From Microcoleus sp. FACHB-672 (GTDB taxonomy: Bacteria; Cyanobacteriota; Cyanobacteriia; Cyanobacteriales; Oscillatoriaceae), in contig NZ_JACJOU010000016.1 of the NCBI RefSeq assembly GCF_014695725.1, forward strand, positions 62,001-126,000: 64,000 bases of DNA, given 5' to 3'. Under the pieces are notes generated by a model. It searched no databases. It saw nothing but the letters and a program-made list of their open reading frames with translations, and was not told where the DNA came from. The position numbers were made by a program, and so were the translations under genes. This document shows, piece by piece, positions 63,301 to 64,000 of the stretch; the first letter of the stretch is position 1; every line of letters begins with the position of its first letter.

Positions 63301-64000
63301 TTAGGATCTACAAGCCACACACTGAGAAAGCATTTTTCGCAAAGAAACTACCGGCAGTTGCTGAATAATTTCGCCGGCAAACGCATCCATCAGCAAATTG
63401 CAACTGGCTTCTCTATCCAAGCCGCGACTTTGCAGATAAAACACTTCATCAGCCTCTAACTGGCTAACTGTCGCGCCGTGAGAACACTTGACATTATCAG
63501 CCGTAATTTCTAGCTGCGGCTTTGTATCCACACGCGCTTTCGGAGATAGCAGCAAATTACGATTCAACTGCGCTGCATTTGTCAACTGCGCCGGCTTGGG
63601 AACAAACACTTTCCCGTTAAACACTGCATGAGCGCGATCATCGACAATACATTTATGCAGTTGATTCGTCGTGCCGTGCGGGTGGTTGAGTGCGATTGTA
63701 CTGTGAGTGTCGCCCAACTGCTCACCGGCAAGCATGGTTAAACCATAGAGTGAGGTATCCGTCGCCTCGCCGGTTTGGAAAACCTCTAGATTGTGCCGTG
63801 ATAGCTTGCCACCCAAACTCACCGCATGACAGGCATAGCGACTATTTCGGGCTTGTGAAACCGCTGTTTTGCCAATGTGAAACGCATCAGCCCCATCTCG
63901 CTGAATGCGAAGATGGACAACCGAGGCATTTTCCTGTGCCCAAATTTCCGTTACCGCATTCGTAAAATAAGGGTGAGCCGTTGAGACATCGGGACATCCC
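63301..64000 (-). CDS. sufD: SufD, Fe-S cluster assembly scaffold component (N-terminus cut by window edge)
   Basis: The C-terminal 232 residues of SufD, a beta-helix protein that with SufB and the ATPase SufC forms the scaffold where iron-sulfur clusters are built. Visible blocks: FTNAVTEIWAQENASVVHLRIQ near the cut edge, VSLGGKLSRHNLEVFQ, LYGLTMLAGEQ, TTNQLHKCIVDDRAHAVFNGKVFV, QLNRNLLLSPKARVDTKPQLEI, and the C-terminal ADNVKCSHGATVSQLEADEVFYLQSRGL with the conserved Cys and His. The frame is open to base 64000. A GTG at 63822 is internal and not the start. sufS follows downstream. Confidence 0.94.
   Translation of the reverse strand, partial: GCPDVSTAHPYFTNAVTEIWAQENASVVHLRIQRDGADAFHIGKTAVSQARNSRYACHAVSLGGKLSRHNLEVFQTGEATDTSLYGLTMLAGEQLGDTHSTIALNHPHGTTNQLHKCIVDDRAHAVFNGKVFVPKPAQLTNAAQLNRNLLLSPKARVDTKPQLEITADNVKCSHGATVSQLEADEVFYLQSRGLDREASCNLLMDAFAGEIIQQLPVVSLRKMLSQCVACRS

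Noticed and set aside
1-64000. tRNA and rRNA genes
   Set aside because: No cloverleaf with a T-arm GGTTCGAATCC-like core and no rRNA motif was found in any spacer.

Overview
This window is chromosomal DNA from a cyanobacterium, most likely a filamentous one. The evidence is Psb34 (a small photosystem II assembly protein), a cyanobacterial ThiO-ThiG fusion, ClpC, the sufD-sufS iron-sulfur genes, a DUF3370 protein, many PAS/GAF hybrid kinases, and short repeats typical of cyanobacteria. A small secreted-type protein ending in HRGSGR looks like PatX, a family tied to HetR and multicellularity. The palindrome GCCGGC is strikingly frequent throughout. Genus cannot be fixed from the sequence alone.

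Layout. 0-3 kb: a carbohydrate-type ABC ATPase (cut by the left edge), an HD phosphohydrolase, the patX-like gene with two 3' hairpins and a tandem 86-bp repeat upstream, then psb34 with its terminator. 3-9 kb: thiO-thiG, divergent from cimA (citramalate synthase, carrying an in-frame repeat insertion), then a DUF3370 protein. 9-16.4 kb: a penicillin-acylase-type Ntn hydrolase and a giant RTX/FG-GAP exoprotein. 16.5-22.9 kb: housekeeping proteolysis and metabolism (clpC, SAM hydroxide adenosyltransferase, htpX, map, a Nif3-like protein). 23-27.1 kb: an accessory-looking, AT-richer group with a ferritin-like diiron protein, a sulfotransferase, an unknown small protein and a Gfo/Idh/MocA oxidoreductase. 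27-37 kb: a membrane-anchored alpha/beta hydrolase, a SMI1/KNR4 protein, an integrase-like remnant, a J-domain/pentapeptide protein, glpK, a MATE exporter and a secreted glucoamylase with two starch-binding modules.

37-62 kb is dominated by signalling: an XRE regulator overlapping a 1336-aa hybrid kinase, a membrane pseudokinase, a PAS/GAF kinase, an FHA-GAF-adenylate cyclase, a REC-GGDEF-EAL protein overlapping a Cache-HAMP hybrid kinase, and an RsbRD-type histidine kinase. Among them lie pgk, a universal stress protein and rbgA. Two decayed genes sit in the gaps: the N-terminus of a two-partner-secretion exoprotein (42.65-42.82 kb) and the C-terminus of acetate kinase with two in-frame stops (49.66-49.93 kb). 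The right edge holds sufS and part of sufD.

Taken together, the window mixes core metabolism with environmental sensing by second messengers (cAMP, c-di-GMP) and secretion. The points most worth a second look are the patX locus with its structured RNA surroundings, the 23-27 kb group, and the two pseudogenes. No tRNA, rRNA, CRISPR array or intact transposase was seen. All coordinates and start choices come from reading the sequence by eye; family names rest on motif recognition, not on database searches.
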